From an uncultured Acidimicrobiales bacterium (GTDB lineage: Bacteria > Actinomycetota > Acidimicrobiia > Acidimicrobiales > SZUA-35), in the NCBI GenBank assembly GCA_937922045.1, contig CAKZXA010000032.1, positions 153,267 through 217,266 on the forward strand: a DNA stretch of 64,000 nt. The letters are read 5' to 3'. The translations under genes were made by a program, and so were the position numbers. Below the pieces are notes generated by a model. That model was not told where the DNA came from. It searched no databases and saw only the letters and a list, made by a program, of their open reading frames with translations. The first letter of the stretch is position 1. Each line of letters starts with the position of its first letter. Shown here piece after piece: positions 1 to 10,385 of the stretch.

Positions 1-1053
1 ATCACCCTCCACGGAAAAGAGCACCGGGTCACCACGAGTATCGGTGTCGCCATCGCTCATCCCGGTGACACCCGCCACGCCGACGATCTCGTAAGCGACG
101 CTGATGCCGCTATGTATCGGGCCAAGCGCACCAAGTCTGGGTTTGCTGTGTTCGATGAGGACCAGCGCCGACAAGCCATGGACCGTCTCGAGATCGAGCG
201 CGGACTCACCGAAGCACTTGAAGCGAATCAGATCATCGTTCACTACCAGCCCATCGTGAACACGCACAGCAAGTCGTTGTACGGCTTTGAAGCGTTGGTG
301 CGATGGAACCATCCTCAGAAGGGCCTCATTTCGCCCGGCCAGTTCCTACCCGTGGCTGAAGAGGCTGGCATGATGGCAACGATCGGCAACCTCGTGCTGC
401 GGGAGGCGTGCGCCCAGGCCGCTGTCTGGAGCCACGTTTCGCCTGCGGCCAAGAAGGTCAAGATGGGTGTGAACATCGCTGAGCAGCAGCTGATCGGCAA
501 CGATCTGCCGGGCTATGTGGCGGAGATTCTCGACTGGTCGGGTCTCGAGCCCGAGCAGCTCGTGCTCGAAATCACCGAGGACGTGATCGTCGATCATCTC
601 GATGGACTCGACATCCTGCGCGAGCTTCGAGGCCTTGGCGTGACCCTGGCCATCGACGACTTCGGCACCGGTCAATCATCGCTGAGCTACGTGAAGCAGT
701 TCGACATGTGTTCGACGATCAAAATTGACCAGTCATTTGTGCGCGACATGCGGTCTGGCAATGTCGACCGCGCCATCATTGAGGCGGTCGTGGCCATGGC
801 GTCGGTGCTCGATCTCAGCGTTGTGGCTGAAGGGGTCGAACATCTCGACCAGCTCGAGCAGCTCTCCGAGCTCGGGATCGAACTGATGCAGGGCTACCTC
901 TTTGAAAGCCCGGTTGGGCCGGAGATGATCGATCCAGCGGTGTGGTTCCCCGAGAAGTCATCCCAGAAACCGGCCGACAATGATCTCGCCCTCCAGCCGG
1001 TCGAGGCTGGCGATGAGCTCGCCACCAGCGGCGACGTGCCGGTTCGAGACTGA
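1..1053 (+). CDS. GGDEF-EAL c-di-GMP signalling protein, 5' end outside window
   Basis: The reading frame is open from base 1, so the start lies upstream. The first ~35 residues are the tail of a GGDEF (diguanylate cyclase) domain, recognisable from TTSIGVAIA and DADAAMYRAK. A full EAL domain follows. The residues an active c-di-GMP phosphodiesterase needs are present: E of FEALVRW, N of GVNIAEQ, E of LEITED, DD of IDDFGTG, K of IKIDQSF, E of AEGVE and Q of MQGYLF. The EAL half is therefore predicted to hydrolyse c-di-GMP to pGpG. Whether the GGDEF half is active cannot be judged, because its signature motif is out of view. The last ~40 residues are a non-conserved tail. It ends 4 nt before the convergent DUF3097 gene. 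Confidence 0.93.
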   Translation: MTLHGKEHRVTTSIGVAIAHPGDTRHADDLVSDADAAMYRAKRTKSGFAVFDEDQRRQAMDRLEIERGLTEALEANQIIVHYQPIVNTHSKSLYGFEALVRWNHPQKGLISPGQFLPVAEEAGMMATIGNLVLREACAQAAVWSHVSPAAKKVKMGVNIAEQQLIGNDLPGYVAEILDWSGLEPEQLVLEITEDVIVDHLDGLDILRELRGLGVTLAIDDFGTGQSSLSYVKQFDMCSTIKIDQSFVRDMRSGNVDRAIIEAVVAMASVLDLSVVAEGVEHLDQLEQLSELGIELMQGYLFESPVGPEMIDPAVWFPEKSSQKPADNDLALQPVEAGDELATSGDVPVRD

Positions 1054-1057
1054 ACCT

Positions 1058-1900
1058 CTACCCGACCTCGTCGGTCGGGGGTGGGGCGACGAAATCGATG
1101 AGCTGTTCGACCGCCCCGACAAGGGACGGGTCGAGATCGCGAAACGATTTCACGCGGCTGAGAATGACTTTCCAGAGGGCTCCGGTAGGACCCTCGAAAC
1201 CCAAGGATGAACGCACGCCTTCCTTCCAGTCGATGCCCATCGGCACGTCAGGCCAGCCTTCGATGCCAACCACCGATGGCTTGACCGCAGCCCAGATATC
1301 GATGAAATCGTGCCCGGTGATGAGGACGGCATCGGGGCCAGCTACCTCGATGGCCCGTCGAGCGATCTTCGACTCTTTGGTGTCGGCAATGAGATGATCG
1401 AGCAAGATGCCAAGCCGCCGCTCAGGAGTAGGCGCAAAGGCGGAGACGACGGCGGCTAGATCATCGGCGCCATGCAAAGGCTCGACGACTACTCCCTCCT
1501 GCCTCAGGTCGTCGCCCCAGATTTTCTCGACGAGTTCGGCGTCGTGCAATCCTTCAACCATGATCCGGCTGGCGGCCGCAACTCTCGCCTCTCGGCGTTC
1601 AGGCATGATTGAGCCAGAGGCGGAGAAGGCCGGCTCGGTTGAGCGCGGCTGCGGTTTCGGTCGAACGAGTGTGACGTTGCGGCCCCCGACGGAGAAGGCG
1701 CCAGGAGCAAGCGGCAGCTGATGTTCCCGTCCGGCCTTGTCACGGATGACAACCTGTGTGGGCGAGAAACGCACGATCTGGCCCACGTATCCGGTGGTTC
1801 GGTGCCGGACCGTTAGCCCTTTCGTCGCGGGCTCGTTGCGCCATTGAGGGCGCCTGCGATCACCGTCGGATCCCATCGGCTCGCTGAGTATTCCGGACAC
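1058..1900 (-). CDS. DUF3097 family protein
   Basis: This 280-residue protein matches the actinobacterial DUF3097 family as I know it. It has a small beta-rich N-terminal part (TGYVGQIVRFSPTQVVIRD), then a Toprim-like stretch with VEGLHDAELVEKIWG and ILLDHLIADTKESKIA. The acidic residues in VEGLHDAE and the DHL segment resemble Toprim metal-binding positions, which would suggest a nucleic-acid-related role, but no function is established for the family. The start is a GTG; an in-frame ATG eight codons in is possible. It converges with the EAL gene. Confidence 0.8.
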   Translation of the reverse strand: MSGILSEPMGSDGDRRRPQWRNEPATKGLTVRHRTTGYVGQIVRFSPTQVVIRDKAGREHQLPLAPGAFSVGGRNVTLVRPKPQPRSTEPAFSASGSIMPERREARVAAASRIMVEGLHDAELVEKIWGDDLRQEGVVVEPLHGADDLAAVVSAFAPTPERRLGILLDHLIADTKESKIARRAIEVAGPDAVLITGHDFIDIWAAVKPSVVGIEGWPDVPMGIDWKEGVRSSLGFEGPTGALWKVILSRVKSFRDLDPSLVGAVEQLIDFVAPPPTDEVG

Positions 1901-1917
1901 GATTGCAGACTAGCAAG

Positions 1918-2622
1918 CTAGTGCGGCAAGTCGGGCTCGGGGGCGTCAACATGACGGGCGAGTGGGCGGGCCATGAGTGCATAGCCGAGATCGTTGGGAT
2001 GGAACCGGTCGCCCGCAAGCCGTTCGAACGCTCCGGGTCCCGGCTCGCCCCAGGGGTTCACGAAGGCCAGACCTCGGCCGGTGGCCGTGGTGCGAGCGAC
2101 CTTGTTGACCGACCGGGCTCTTTGTGAAGCGCCAGCAGCCGGACACACGATCGTCTCCGGTGGAAGAGCCTCGATCAACGCCTCCATCTGTTTATGGATC
2201 TTGGACGAGTCGATCCCCCACGTGAGGTCGTTGCTTCCCAGGCAGCAGACCGTGAGATCAGGCGTCGGCAGTTCGTGGGCGATCGGTAGTTGCCGTTCGA
2301 GACCATCTTTAAGCCGGGCCCCCGACTGAGACAGGTTGATGATGCGCCACTCGGTGCCATCTCGTAGCGACAGCGCTTCGCCCAGCCGTCCGATGTAGCT
2401 ATTGACAGCCTGAGAGGCACCGACGCCGAGAGCTGTCGAGTCGCCGAAGGCCAGTAGCAGAGGCCCGTCGCCGTCGACGTCGGTCTGGTTCCTCGCGTCC
2501 CAGTAGCGGGTGTAGGGCTCGATCTGGTCGACCACTTCCCGCAGGCCGGTAAACACCGTTGATGCGGCCAACACAGCAGCTCCTGGCCGTTTGACCTTCA
2601 AGGTGGGAACGGTCGACCTCAT
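1918..2622 (-). CDS. SGNH/GDSL hydrolase
   Basis: The 234-residue protein has the SGNH blocks: GDS in LAFGDSTALG (nucleophile Ser), GSND in CCLGSNDLTWG (oxyanion Asn), and D-x-x-H in GDRFHPNDLGYAL (catalytic Asp/His). These fit a lipase/esterase-like fold that deacylates lipids, sugars or peptidoglycan-linked esters; the substrate is not predictable. There is no clear signal peptide, although the N-terminus has a weakly hydrophobic stretch. It lies 17 nt downstream of DUF3097 in reverse orientation order and starts divergently from the ABC-F gene, 57 nt apart. Confidence 0.85.
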   Translation of the reverse strand: MRSTVPTLKVKRPGAAVLAASTVFTGLREVVDQIEPYTRYWDARNQTDVDGDGPLLLAFGDSTALGVGASQAVNSYIGRLGEALSLRDGTEWRIINLSQSGARLKDGLERQLPIAHELPTPDLTVCCLGSNDLTWGIDSSKIHKQMEALIEALPPETIVCPAAGASQRARSVNKVARTTATGRGLAFVNPWGEPGPGAFERLAGDRFHPNDLGYALMARPLARHVDAPEPDLPH

Positions 2623-2679
2623 GGCTTCAACCAGCTCAGGGCGCCCGAGGAGGCGCGGCGCTCGCTACCGTCGTGTGTT

Positions 2680-4530
<1,851 letters not shown>

Positions 4531-4586
4531 AACCGGTCCGATCGGGCACGGGTGCAACGACGAACAGGAAAGAGGTCGCTTCGACC

Positions 4587-5765
4587 ATGGCTGATGAGAT
4601 CCAAACCCGTTCGGTTGAAGAGCTGGTCGCTCTCGGTGGTGTCAAGTGGGCTAGGCATGGCGCCGACGTCTTGGCCAGTTGGGTCGCCGACATGGACCTG
4701 CGTCCACCAGAAGTAGCGACCAATGCCATTACCAATCTGATCAAGACTGGTGATCTGGGATACAACTTCGCCGCTGCTGACCAGCTGCCCGAGGCCTTTT
4801 CTCGCTGGCAACAACGACGTCATGGCTGGGCGCCAGATCCAGAACAGGTTCGCCTCTTTGGCAGCGTCTTGCACGCCATCGACAACATCCTGTGGCTCAC
4901 GACCGAGCCGGGTGACGGGATCGTGTTGTTCACACCGATCTATCCGCCGTTCCTCAAGGCGGTCGAGGGGACAGGGCGACGTCTGATCGATGTGCCGCTC
5001 GATCCGAACGGGTGGCGCCTCGACCCCCAACGATTGGCCGACGCCATCGACTCGACGACCAAGGTCATCTTGTTCTGCAACCCTCACAATCCGACAGGGC
5101 GAACCTTCGACGCAGAAGAATGCCGAGCGGTAGCCCAGATCGCTATCGAAAACGATCTCTTGCTGATCAGCGATGAGGTTTGGGCTGACATCGTGCATCC
5201 CGAAGGTCAGCATCTCCCGATGTCGCACCAGTTCGACAAGCTTTCCGACCTTGGCGATGAGCTGAGGGATCGTTTGGTGACGCTCTCATCTTGTTCGAAG
5301 ACGTTCAACCTGGCAGGTCTGCGGTCGGCGGTTGCCCACATCGAGTCGCCGCTCGTAACCAAGCAGCTCGACCAGCTACCCGCCCACCTCCTAGGTTGGG
5401 CCAACGGCCCTGGGGCGGCTGCCAACCTGGCTTGTTGGGACCAGGGAGAGCTGTGGTATCAGCGCCTGATGGCCTGGCTCACCGAACGGCGGGATCAGCT
5501 TGCGACCCGTCTTGCCGCCGAAGCTCCTGCGGTGGGATTCCAGCTACCCGAATCGACCTATTTGGCCTGGCTGGACTTCTCCGCCTATGACCTGGGGGAG
5601 GATGCGGGAGACTGGCTATTGGAACACGCTGGCGTTGCCTTCAACCCCGGTCGCGACTTTGGCGAGCATGGTCATGGGTTCGCCCGAATGAATCTCGCCA
5701 CGTCTCCCGAGATCGTAGACCTGGTGCTCGATCGGGTTCTGGAAGCCCTTCCAGACCGCTCCTGA
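4587..5765 (+). CDS. PatB/MalY-like PLP-dependent C-S lyase or aminotransferase
   Basis: This is a fold-type I PLP enzyme of 392 residues, the normal length for the MalY/PatB group. Diagnostic segments are the N-terminal WVADMDLRPPE, HNPTGRTF, ISDEVWADIV, and the PLP lysine in SSCSKTFNLAGLRSA. The WVADMDF-like start and the L-x-WxDF segment near the C-terminus (YLAWLDFS) point to cystathionine beta-lyase/cysteine-S-conjugate lyase rather than a classical aminotransferase. The ATG at 4587 is chosen because GGAAAGAGG lies 12-20 nt upstream; the frame is open further upstream but reads through non-conserved sequence. Confidence 0.87.
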   Translation: MADEIQTRSVEELVALGGVKWARHGADVLASWVADMDLRPPEVATNAITNLIKTGDLGYNFAAADQLPEAFSRWQQRRHGWAPDPEQVRLFGSVLHAIDNILWLTTEPGDGIVLFTPIYPPFLKAVEGTGRRLIDVPLDPNGWRLDPQRLADAIDSTTKVILFCNPHNPTGRTFDAEECRAVAQIAIENDLLLISDEVWADIVHPEGQHLPMSHQFDKLSDLGDELRDRLVTLSSCSKTFNLAGLRSAVAHIESPLVTKQLDQLPAHLLGWANGPGAAANLACWDQGELWYQRLMAWLTERRDQLATRLAAEAPAVGFQLPESTYLAWLDFSAYDLGEDAGDWLLEHAGVAFNPGRDFGEHGHGFARMNLATSPEIVDLVLDRVLEALPDRS

Positions 5766-5813
5766 GGTAGGTTTCGACTCCCGGTCGGCGACCGGTGGTG
5801 ATAGTTTGTGTGC

Positions 5814-8189
5814 ATGTCCGTACGGCACGGCTTCGCCCAGGCGTTTGCCCGCGACACACGTTCGATGACTATCAGAGGCTCCACCGGAGCCACTCGCCGT
5901 CGCGATATCGACCCCTCGTCTCTGCAATCGATCTGCCTTCTAGGATTCGTGGCCGCCGTTTTGGTCGTGCTCGGCGGTGCGCTCTCCGGTGCGGCCGATC
6001 CTGAAGGAACCGGACGGCTCTGGTCTGTTCCAGCCATACCGGTCCGACCAGCTGGCTATCTCGTGCCGAGTCTCTTCGTCTACTTCGGCGGACTCATCGT
6101 GATGGTGCGGGCCTGGTTGCTCCTACGCCGCTATCACCTGACCTACGGTCTGCCGCTGGCCGCGGTCGTTGTCGTCGTCGGCATGTGGAGCCTGCCCTTT
6201 CTCGTCGGGCCTCCTCTCGGCAGTCGCGACGTCTACGCCTACGCGGCCCAGGGGAGGCTCGCTGAGCAGGGCCACGATGTCTACAGCCACGGGCCAGCAG
6301 AGCTCGGAGAAGGCGATCCGCTTCTGGCCCCCGTCGACCCCCTGTATCGCAACGCTCCCTCGCTTTACGGCCCGATCTTCGTCACTGCATCATCGATCAT
6401 CGCTGGTGTGGCTGGCGATCATGTCATCAATGCGGTGATGGCCTTTCGTCTGCTTGCGCTTGCTGGCTTGACGCTGACCGCTTTCGCTGTTTTTGATTTG
6501 TCGAGAGGGCTTGGTCGCGATCCCGTCGATGCGCTGATTTTGACCATGGCCAATCCGCTGATTTTGCTGCATCTTGTCTCGGGAGCCCACAACGAGGCCA
6601 TGATGCTCGGCTTTCTGCTTTCCGGCGTGGCGCTCGCTCGCCGCGGTCGCCCTCTGCTCGGCGTTGCCCTCTGTGTGATCGCGGCTGCGGTTAAGTTGCC
6701 CGCGATCCTGGCGGTCGCCTTTCTCGGGTTTGCCTGGGTTTTTGAAGCGGCGCAGTGGAGCCGTCGGATGTTGCGGGCCGGCATCGTCGCTGGCGAAACC
6801 GTAGCTATCTTCGGCGTCGCTGGCTGGCTTACCGGTTGGGGTTGGGGTTGGATCGATGCCATGGTGGCATCCAAACCGGTCGACGCCTACCTCAGCATCA
6901 CCCGCGTGGTCGGCGGCGGTGTATCGCTCTTGTTCGGCATGGAGCCCGATCGAGTTCTTGCCGCAGCCCGGCTCGTCGGCATGGTGGGGGCCGCCGGTTT
7001 CACCGGTGTCCTTCTGCTTAGGCGCTATCGCAGCTGGCCGACGGCCTTGGCGTGGAGCCTTGTTGTTGCCGCAGTACTGCATCCAACCACGCAGCCTTGG
7101 TATCTCACGTGGGGCCTGGTTCTGTTGGCGGCGACGACGGCTGGTGAGCGGAATCGTGCCCTGGTTGCGGCCTGTGCTGCCGCCGTGTTTGTGGTGTTGC
7201 CGATGGGCCCACAGCTGGGTCTGGTGGTGCTCGATCGTGCAGGGCCAACCAGCCTTATCATCGGTGGGCTCCTGCTCTCGCTTCTGACCTTCAGTCCGGC
7301 CGGCAACAAGACGGAACGGCGTTTGGCCAGCCTCGATCCAGGCACGGTGACCCTCGTGGTTCCTACGCGCCATGAAGGGCCGAACATCCACGCCTTCGTC
7401 GACATGATCGACGAGATGTCGAGGCAGCCGAGTTGGACCGACGCCGATGGTGCGACCAAAGATCGTCGCCTTCATGTGCTTTTCGTCGACGACAGCGACG
7501 ACGAGACACCGGACGTCGTTCGCAAACTGATGGCACGTCGGGCCGCTACCGGCGAGGGGCTGGTCGACGTCGATTTACTCCACCGCCATCCCCAGCAACG
7601 TTGGGGCGGGCTCGGTGGGGCCGTTGTCGATGGATTCGCCCTCGCCCGCGGCACGATCGCGGTGGTGATGGATGGCGACCTTCAGCACCCCGCATCGAAG
7701 GTGCCCGAGCTCGTGTCCGGCCTCGGTGACAGTGTTTCTGTGGTCGTGGCGAGCCGGCGAGTTCCGGGTGGATCCTTCGGCGAAGGCTTGACCGAGTTCC
7801 GACGTTTGCTCTCTGTCTGGTCGGCAGCGCTGGCCACCCTCTTCTTTCCGTCTCGGATTGGCCCCATCGCCGATCCTTTGTCGGGCTTCTTCGCTGTGCG
7901 ACTTGATCGCCTCGACCTGAACCGGCTTCACCCTGACGGTTTCAAGATCCTGATCGAGGTAGCAGCGACCCACGGCGAGCTCGTCGTGGATGAGGTTCCG
8001 TTCGAATTCTCCGGCCGGGTGCAAGGAGTGTCGAAGGCCTCGGCGTCCGAGGGTGCCCGGTACCTAGGCCACCTGGTCGATCTTCGGGTGCGTATGTCGC
8101 GGGTATGGGCTGGAGCGCCGATTACTCAACGAGCCTTTGGCGTTGGTTCAGGTGTCGTAAACAGGCAGCCGCGACCAGAAACAGGCTGA
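5814..8189 (+). CDS. Fusion of MptB-like GT-C mannosyltransferase and polyprenol-phosphate-mannose synthase-like GT2 domain
   Basis: The N-terminal ~500 residues form a polytopic GT-C protein. GSRDVYAYAAQGR (~res 138) carries the acidic residue in the first extracytoplasmic loop, and PLYGPIF and QPWYLTWGL occur as in MptA/MptB-type alpha-1,6-mannosyltransferases. Residues ~510-735 form a soluble GT2 domain with TLVVPTRHEGPNI, VLFVDDSDD, MDGDLQHP (metal-binding DxD-like) and DPLSGFFAVR, as in Dpm1/Ppm1 synthases. The GT2 half would make polyprenyl-phosphate-mannose on the cytoplasmic face and the GT-C half would use it outside. The start is ATG 5814; GTG 5808 is possible. Its last 68 nt overlap the convergent glycosyltransferase gene. 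Confidence 0.83.
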   Translation: MSVRHGFAQAFARDTRSMTIRGSTGATRRRDIDPSSLQSICLLGFVAAVLVVLGGALSGAADPEGTGRLWSVPAIPVRPAGYLVPSLFVYFGGLIVMVRAWLLLRRYHLTYGLPLAAVVVVVGMWSLPFLVGPPLGSRDVYAYAAQGRLAEQGHDVYSHGPAELGEGDPLLAPVDPLYRNAPSLYGPIFVTASSIIAGVAGDHVINAVMAFRLLALAGLTLTAFAVFDLSRGLGRDPVDALILTMANPLILLHLVSGAHNEAMMLGFLLSGVALARRGRPLLGVALCVIAAAVKLPAILAVAFLGFAWVFEAAQWSRRMLRAGIVAGETVAIFGVAGWLTGWGWGWIDAMVASKPVDAYLSITRVVGGGVSLLFGMEPDRVLAAARLVGMVGAAGFTGVLLLRRYRSWPTALAWSLVVAAVLHPTTQPWYLTWGLVLLAATTAGERNRALVAACAAAVFVVLPMGPQLGLVVLDRAGPTSLIIGGLLLSLLTFSPAGNKTERRLASLDPGTVTLVVPTRHEGPNIHAFVDMIDEMSRQPSWTDADGATKDRRLHVLFVDDSDDETPDVVRKLMARRAATGEGLVDVDLLHRHPQQRWGGLGGAVVDGFALARGTIAVVMDGDLQHPASKVPELVSGLGDSVSVVVASRRVPGGSFGEGLTEFRRLLSVWSAALATLFFPSRIGPIADPLSGFFAVRLDRLDLNRLHPDGFKILIEVAATHGELVVDEVPFEFSGRVQGVSKASASEGARYLGHLVDLRVRMSRVWAGAPITQRAFGVGSGVVNRQPRPETG

Positions 8190-9372
8190 GGTTACGAACC
8201 GTTAGGAGCAGGGCGGGCACCGGTTGATCAACCCCGCTGGGGCCGTAGGCGGCGAGCGTCGCCCCGGTCAGAAGGAAGGCACCGCCCGCCATCAGACCGA
8301 GGTGCCGAGTTTGCCGTTCCGCCAGACAAAGAGCGGCGAACGGAACGAGCCAGAGCAAGAACTGGGGCGAAAGTAATGCCGACGTGCCCAAGAGCATGGC
8401 GAGCGACCCCAACACAGCTGCGGCTGCGTCGGTTGTGGCTGGCGGGTTCGAGCGGCGCTCAGGCTCTTTGCTAGCGGCGAGACGCCGCAGGCTTGCGGGT
8501 TTTACGATAATGAAGCCGATGTAGCCAACGATCAGCACACGACCCAGGGCTACAAGCAATGGGTCGAGTGAGCCAATGCGGAAGGCGTTTAGTTCAAGGC
8601 GGGCCGTCTCCTCGGTGAACATCGCCACGAGCGCCCCAACCGTCGATTCGACGTGCCACCCTGTGGCGCCTCGAAGGGCCGTGACCTGTGCGACGGGGTT
8701 GAAGCCTGCGGCCGCCCAGATGAGCCAGGCCGCAGCCAACACCAGCCCGCCAGCGGTTGCGTAGGCGACGTGGGACCAGCGGCAGAACCGAACCGCAGCC
8801 GCTATGAGAAGCACCGGCCAGAGCTTGATGGAAGCACCCAGCGCTACGAGTGACCCAAACCCGAGCGAAGCCAGACCAAACGTTCGCCGATCGCGCCCGC
8901 TAGACGGTTGTGACAACAGGAGCAGGGCGGCTAGTCCCATCGTTGCCGTTACGAGATCAAGTCGTAGGTAGCCCATCGGGAGGAGTGGCGTGCCGAGAAT
9001 CAGGTAGGCCAGGGCTGCCGTCGTAGAGATCGATCGCCACAGCAAGCCGACGGCTAGCAGATCGGCGATGAGGCCGAGAACGACGAGTGAACGATTCATA
9101 CCGACGACGTTCGGGCCGCCGACCGTGGACGGATCGCCGATGCGGTGAACCGCCTCGAAGATGACGACAGAGCCGGGCGGATACTCGATCTCAGCATCGG
9201 CCCAGTGGGTGCGGTCGTCGGCCGCGATCATGGCGAATCGTTCAGCGTCCCAACCCTGCAGTTCCGAGGCCTCGTCGGTCCAGGGGCCGAAACCGATGAC
9301 GAGGGCAGCCGCCACACGGCCGGCGATGAGGATGGTGATCAGCCAGCCACGCCAGCTGTTCAGCGCACTCAT
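8122..9372 (-). CDS. GT-C type membrane glycosyltransferase (DUF2029/GT87-like)
   Basis: The 416-residue hydrophobic protein has about ten predicted membrane segments. A first extracytoplasmic loop contains WADAEIEYPPGSV; the acidic residue before YPP is the catalytic/metal-binding hallmark of DUF2029/GT87 polyprenyl-phosphate-mannose-dependent transferases. A later SPQFLLWLVPF segment also matches the family. It probably adds a sugar to a lipid-linked envelope glycan, using the same type of donor as its convergent neighbour. The acceptor is unknown. The two genes overlap tail to tail. Confidence 0.78.
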   Translation of the reverse strand: MSALNSWRGWLITILIAGRVAAALVIGFGPWTDEASELQGWDAERFAMIAADDRTHWADAEIEYPPGSVVIFEAVHRIGDPSTVGGPNVVGMNRSLVVLGLIADLLAVGLLWRSISTTAALAYLILGTPLLPMGYLRLDLVTATMGLAALLLLSQPSSGRDRRTFGLASLGFGSLVALGASIKLWPVLLIAAAVRFCRWSHVAYATAGGLVLAAAWLIWAAAGFNPVAQVTALRGATGWHVESTVGALVAMFTEETARLELNAFRIGSLDPLLVALGRVLIVGYIGFIIVKPASLRRLAASKEPERRSNPPATTDAAAAVLGSLAMLLGTSALLSPQFLLWLVPFAALCLAERQTRHLGLMAGGAFLLTGATLAAYGPSGVDQPVPALLLTVRNLSLFLVAAACLRHLNQRQRLVE

Positions 9373-9388
9373 CGCTCAATCCGGGCCC

Positions 9389-9472
9389 GGTGTCGGGAAC
9401 TGTGTCGCTCACAGAGTCGCTCACAGTGTCGCTCACGGTGTCGCTCACGGTGTCGGGCACGGTGTCGGGCAC
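9389..9472. repeat. Seven tandem 12-bp repeats between divergent genes
   Basis: Seven 12-bp units follow each other without gaps: GGTGTCGGGAAC, TGTGTCGCTCAC, AGAGTCGCTCAC, AGTGTCGCTCAC, GGTGTCGCTCAC, GGTGTCGGGCAC and GGTGTCGGGCAC. They fill almost all the space between the start of the glycosyltransferase gene (9372, minus) and the Nfu gene (9529, plus), so they lie in the promoter region of both. The unit length is a multiple of three and leaves reading frames open on both strands, but the encoded peptides look like nothing known. Confidence 0.9.
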
Positions 9473-9528
9473 GGTGATGAGGAACGCCGATAGGCGTGTT
9501 CTGGGTAGGCGCCATTATCCTGGATCCT

Positions 9529-10215
9529 ATGAGCACGACCGAAGCATCGAACCCCGAGACCGCACCGGCAACAGAAGCCCCGGCCGAGGTTTCTGGCGAC
9601 CCGAAAGCGCCGCTCCAGGTTTCGGCCGAGGCGCTCGCCACCGTGCTCGACGTGCGGGCGACCGAGGACGACCCGGGCAACACCGCTCTGCGAGTGGGAA
9701 TAACCGGCGCCACGATGACCGACTTTACCTACGCCCTCGACCTCGTGCCGATCAGCGAGCTCGACGACGACGACATCACCTACCCCCAGGGAAGCCATGG
9801 TGAGCTTACGGTCGCGGTCCCCGGCTCCTCAGTGGCCAACATGACCGGGGCCACGCTCGACGTTCCGTCTCACGCCGGTGCTTCCGGCGGCCTCGTGATC
9901 AAGAACCCGAACCCGCCAGACCCTCTGCTCGGACTCGACCTCGATCTGAGCGGTGAGCTCCCGCAGAAGGTACAAACCGTGCTCGACCAGGCGGTCAACC
10001 CGGCACTGGCCTCCCACGGTGGCTACGCCACCCTGGTAGCAATCAAGGGCACGGTAGCAGAGGTCACGATGGGTGGCGGTTGCCAGGGTTGCGCCGCCAG
10101 CGCCATGACCCTTCGGGACGGCATCAAGAAGATGCTGATGTCGGCCCTGCCGGAGATCACCGATGTGGTCGATGCCACCGACCATGAGGCCGGAGAAAAT
10201 CCCTTCTATACCTGA
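9529..10215 (+). CDS. NfuA/NifU-type Fe-S cluster scaffold-carrier protein
   Basis: The C-terminal ~75 residues are a NifU C-terminal domain with GGGCQGCAASAMTL; the CxxC binds a [4Fe-4S] cluster shared across a dimer. The middle of the 228-residue protein looks like a degenerate A-type carrier (HesB-like) domain lacking the usual cysteines, the same layout as NfuA. An acidic, Ala/Pro-rich N-terminal ~40 residues precede it. It likely delivers Fe-S clusters to apoproteins such as MoaA or ferredoxin. ATG 9529 is chosen because the protein body begins there; a GTG at 9496 would add 11 residues. Confidence 0.85.
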   Translation: MSTTEASNPETAPATEAPAEVSGDPKAPLQVSAEALATVLDVRATEDDPGNTALRVGITGATMTDFTYALDLVPISELDDDDITYPQGSHGELTVAVPGSSVANMTGATLDVPSHAGASGGLVIKNPNPPDPLLGLDLDLSGELPQKVQTVLDQAVNPALASHGGYATLVAIKGTVAEVTMGGGCQGCAASAMTLRDGIKKMLMSALPEITDVVDATDHEAGENPFYT

Positions 10216-10385
10216 GTCGGCGCCGAGGTGAGTTGGCAATCACCTCCGTTGGAACCTCTGGATACGTCAGCACCGCACGACGGTGGTCGCTCCCTGCTTT
10301 GGCGAGCCTGACGTTCGGCGAACTACGCTCGTAGTGATCTGTTTGTTGTACCTCACCACGGGTGAAGAGGGGATCTGACCGAGCG

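Noticed and set aside
6390..7475. 361-residue antisense frame inside the fusion glycosyltransferase
   Set aside because: Composition is that of a mirror of hydrophobic coding sequence, with no domain; the plus strand has clear family motifs.
9389..9472. CRISPR array
   Set aside because: Units are 12 bp with no spacers and near identical; this is a simple tandem repeat.
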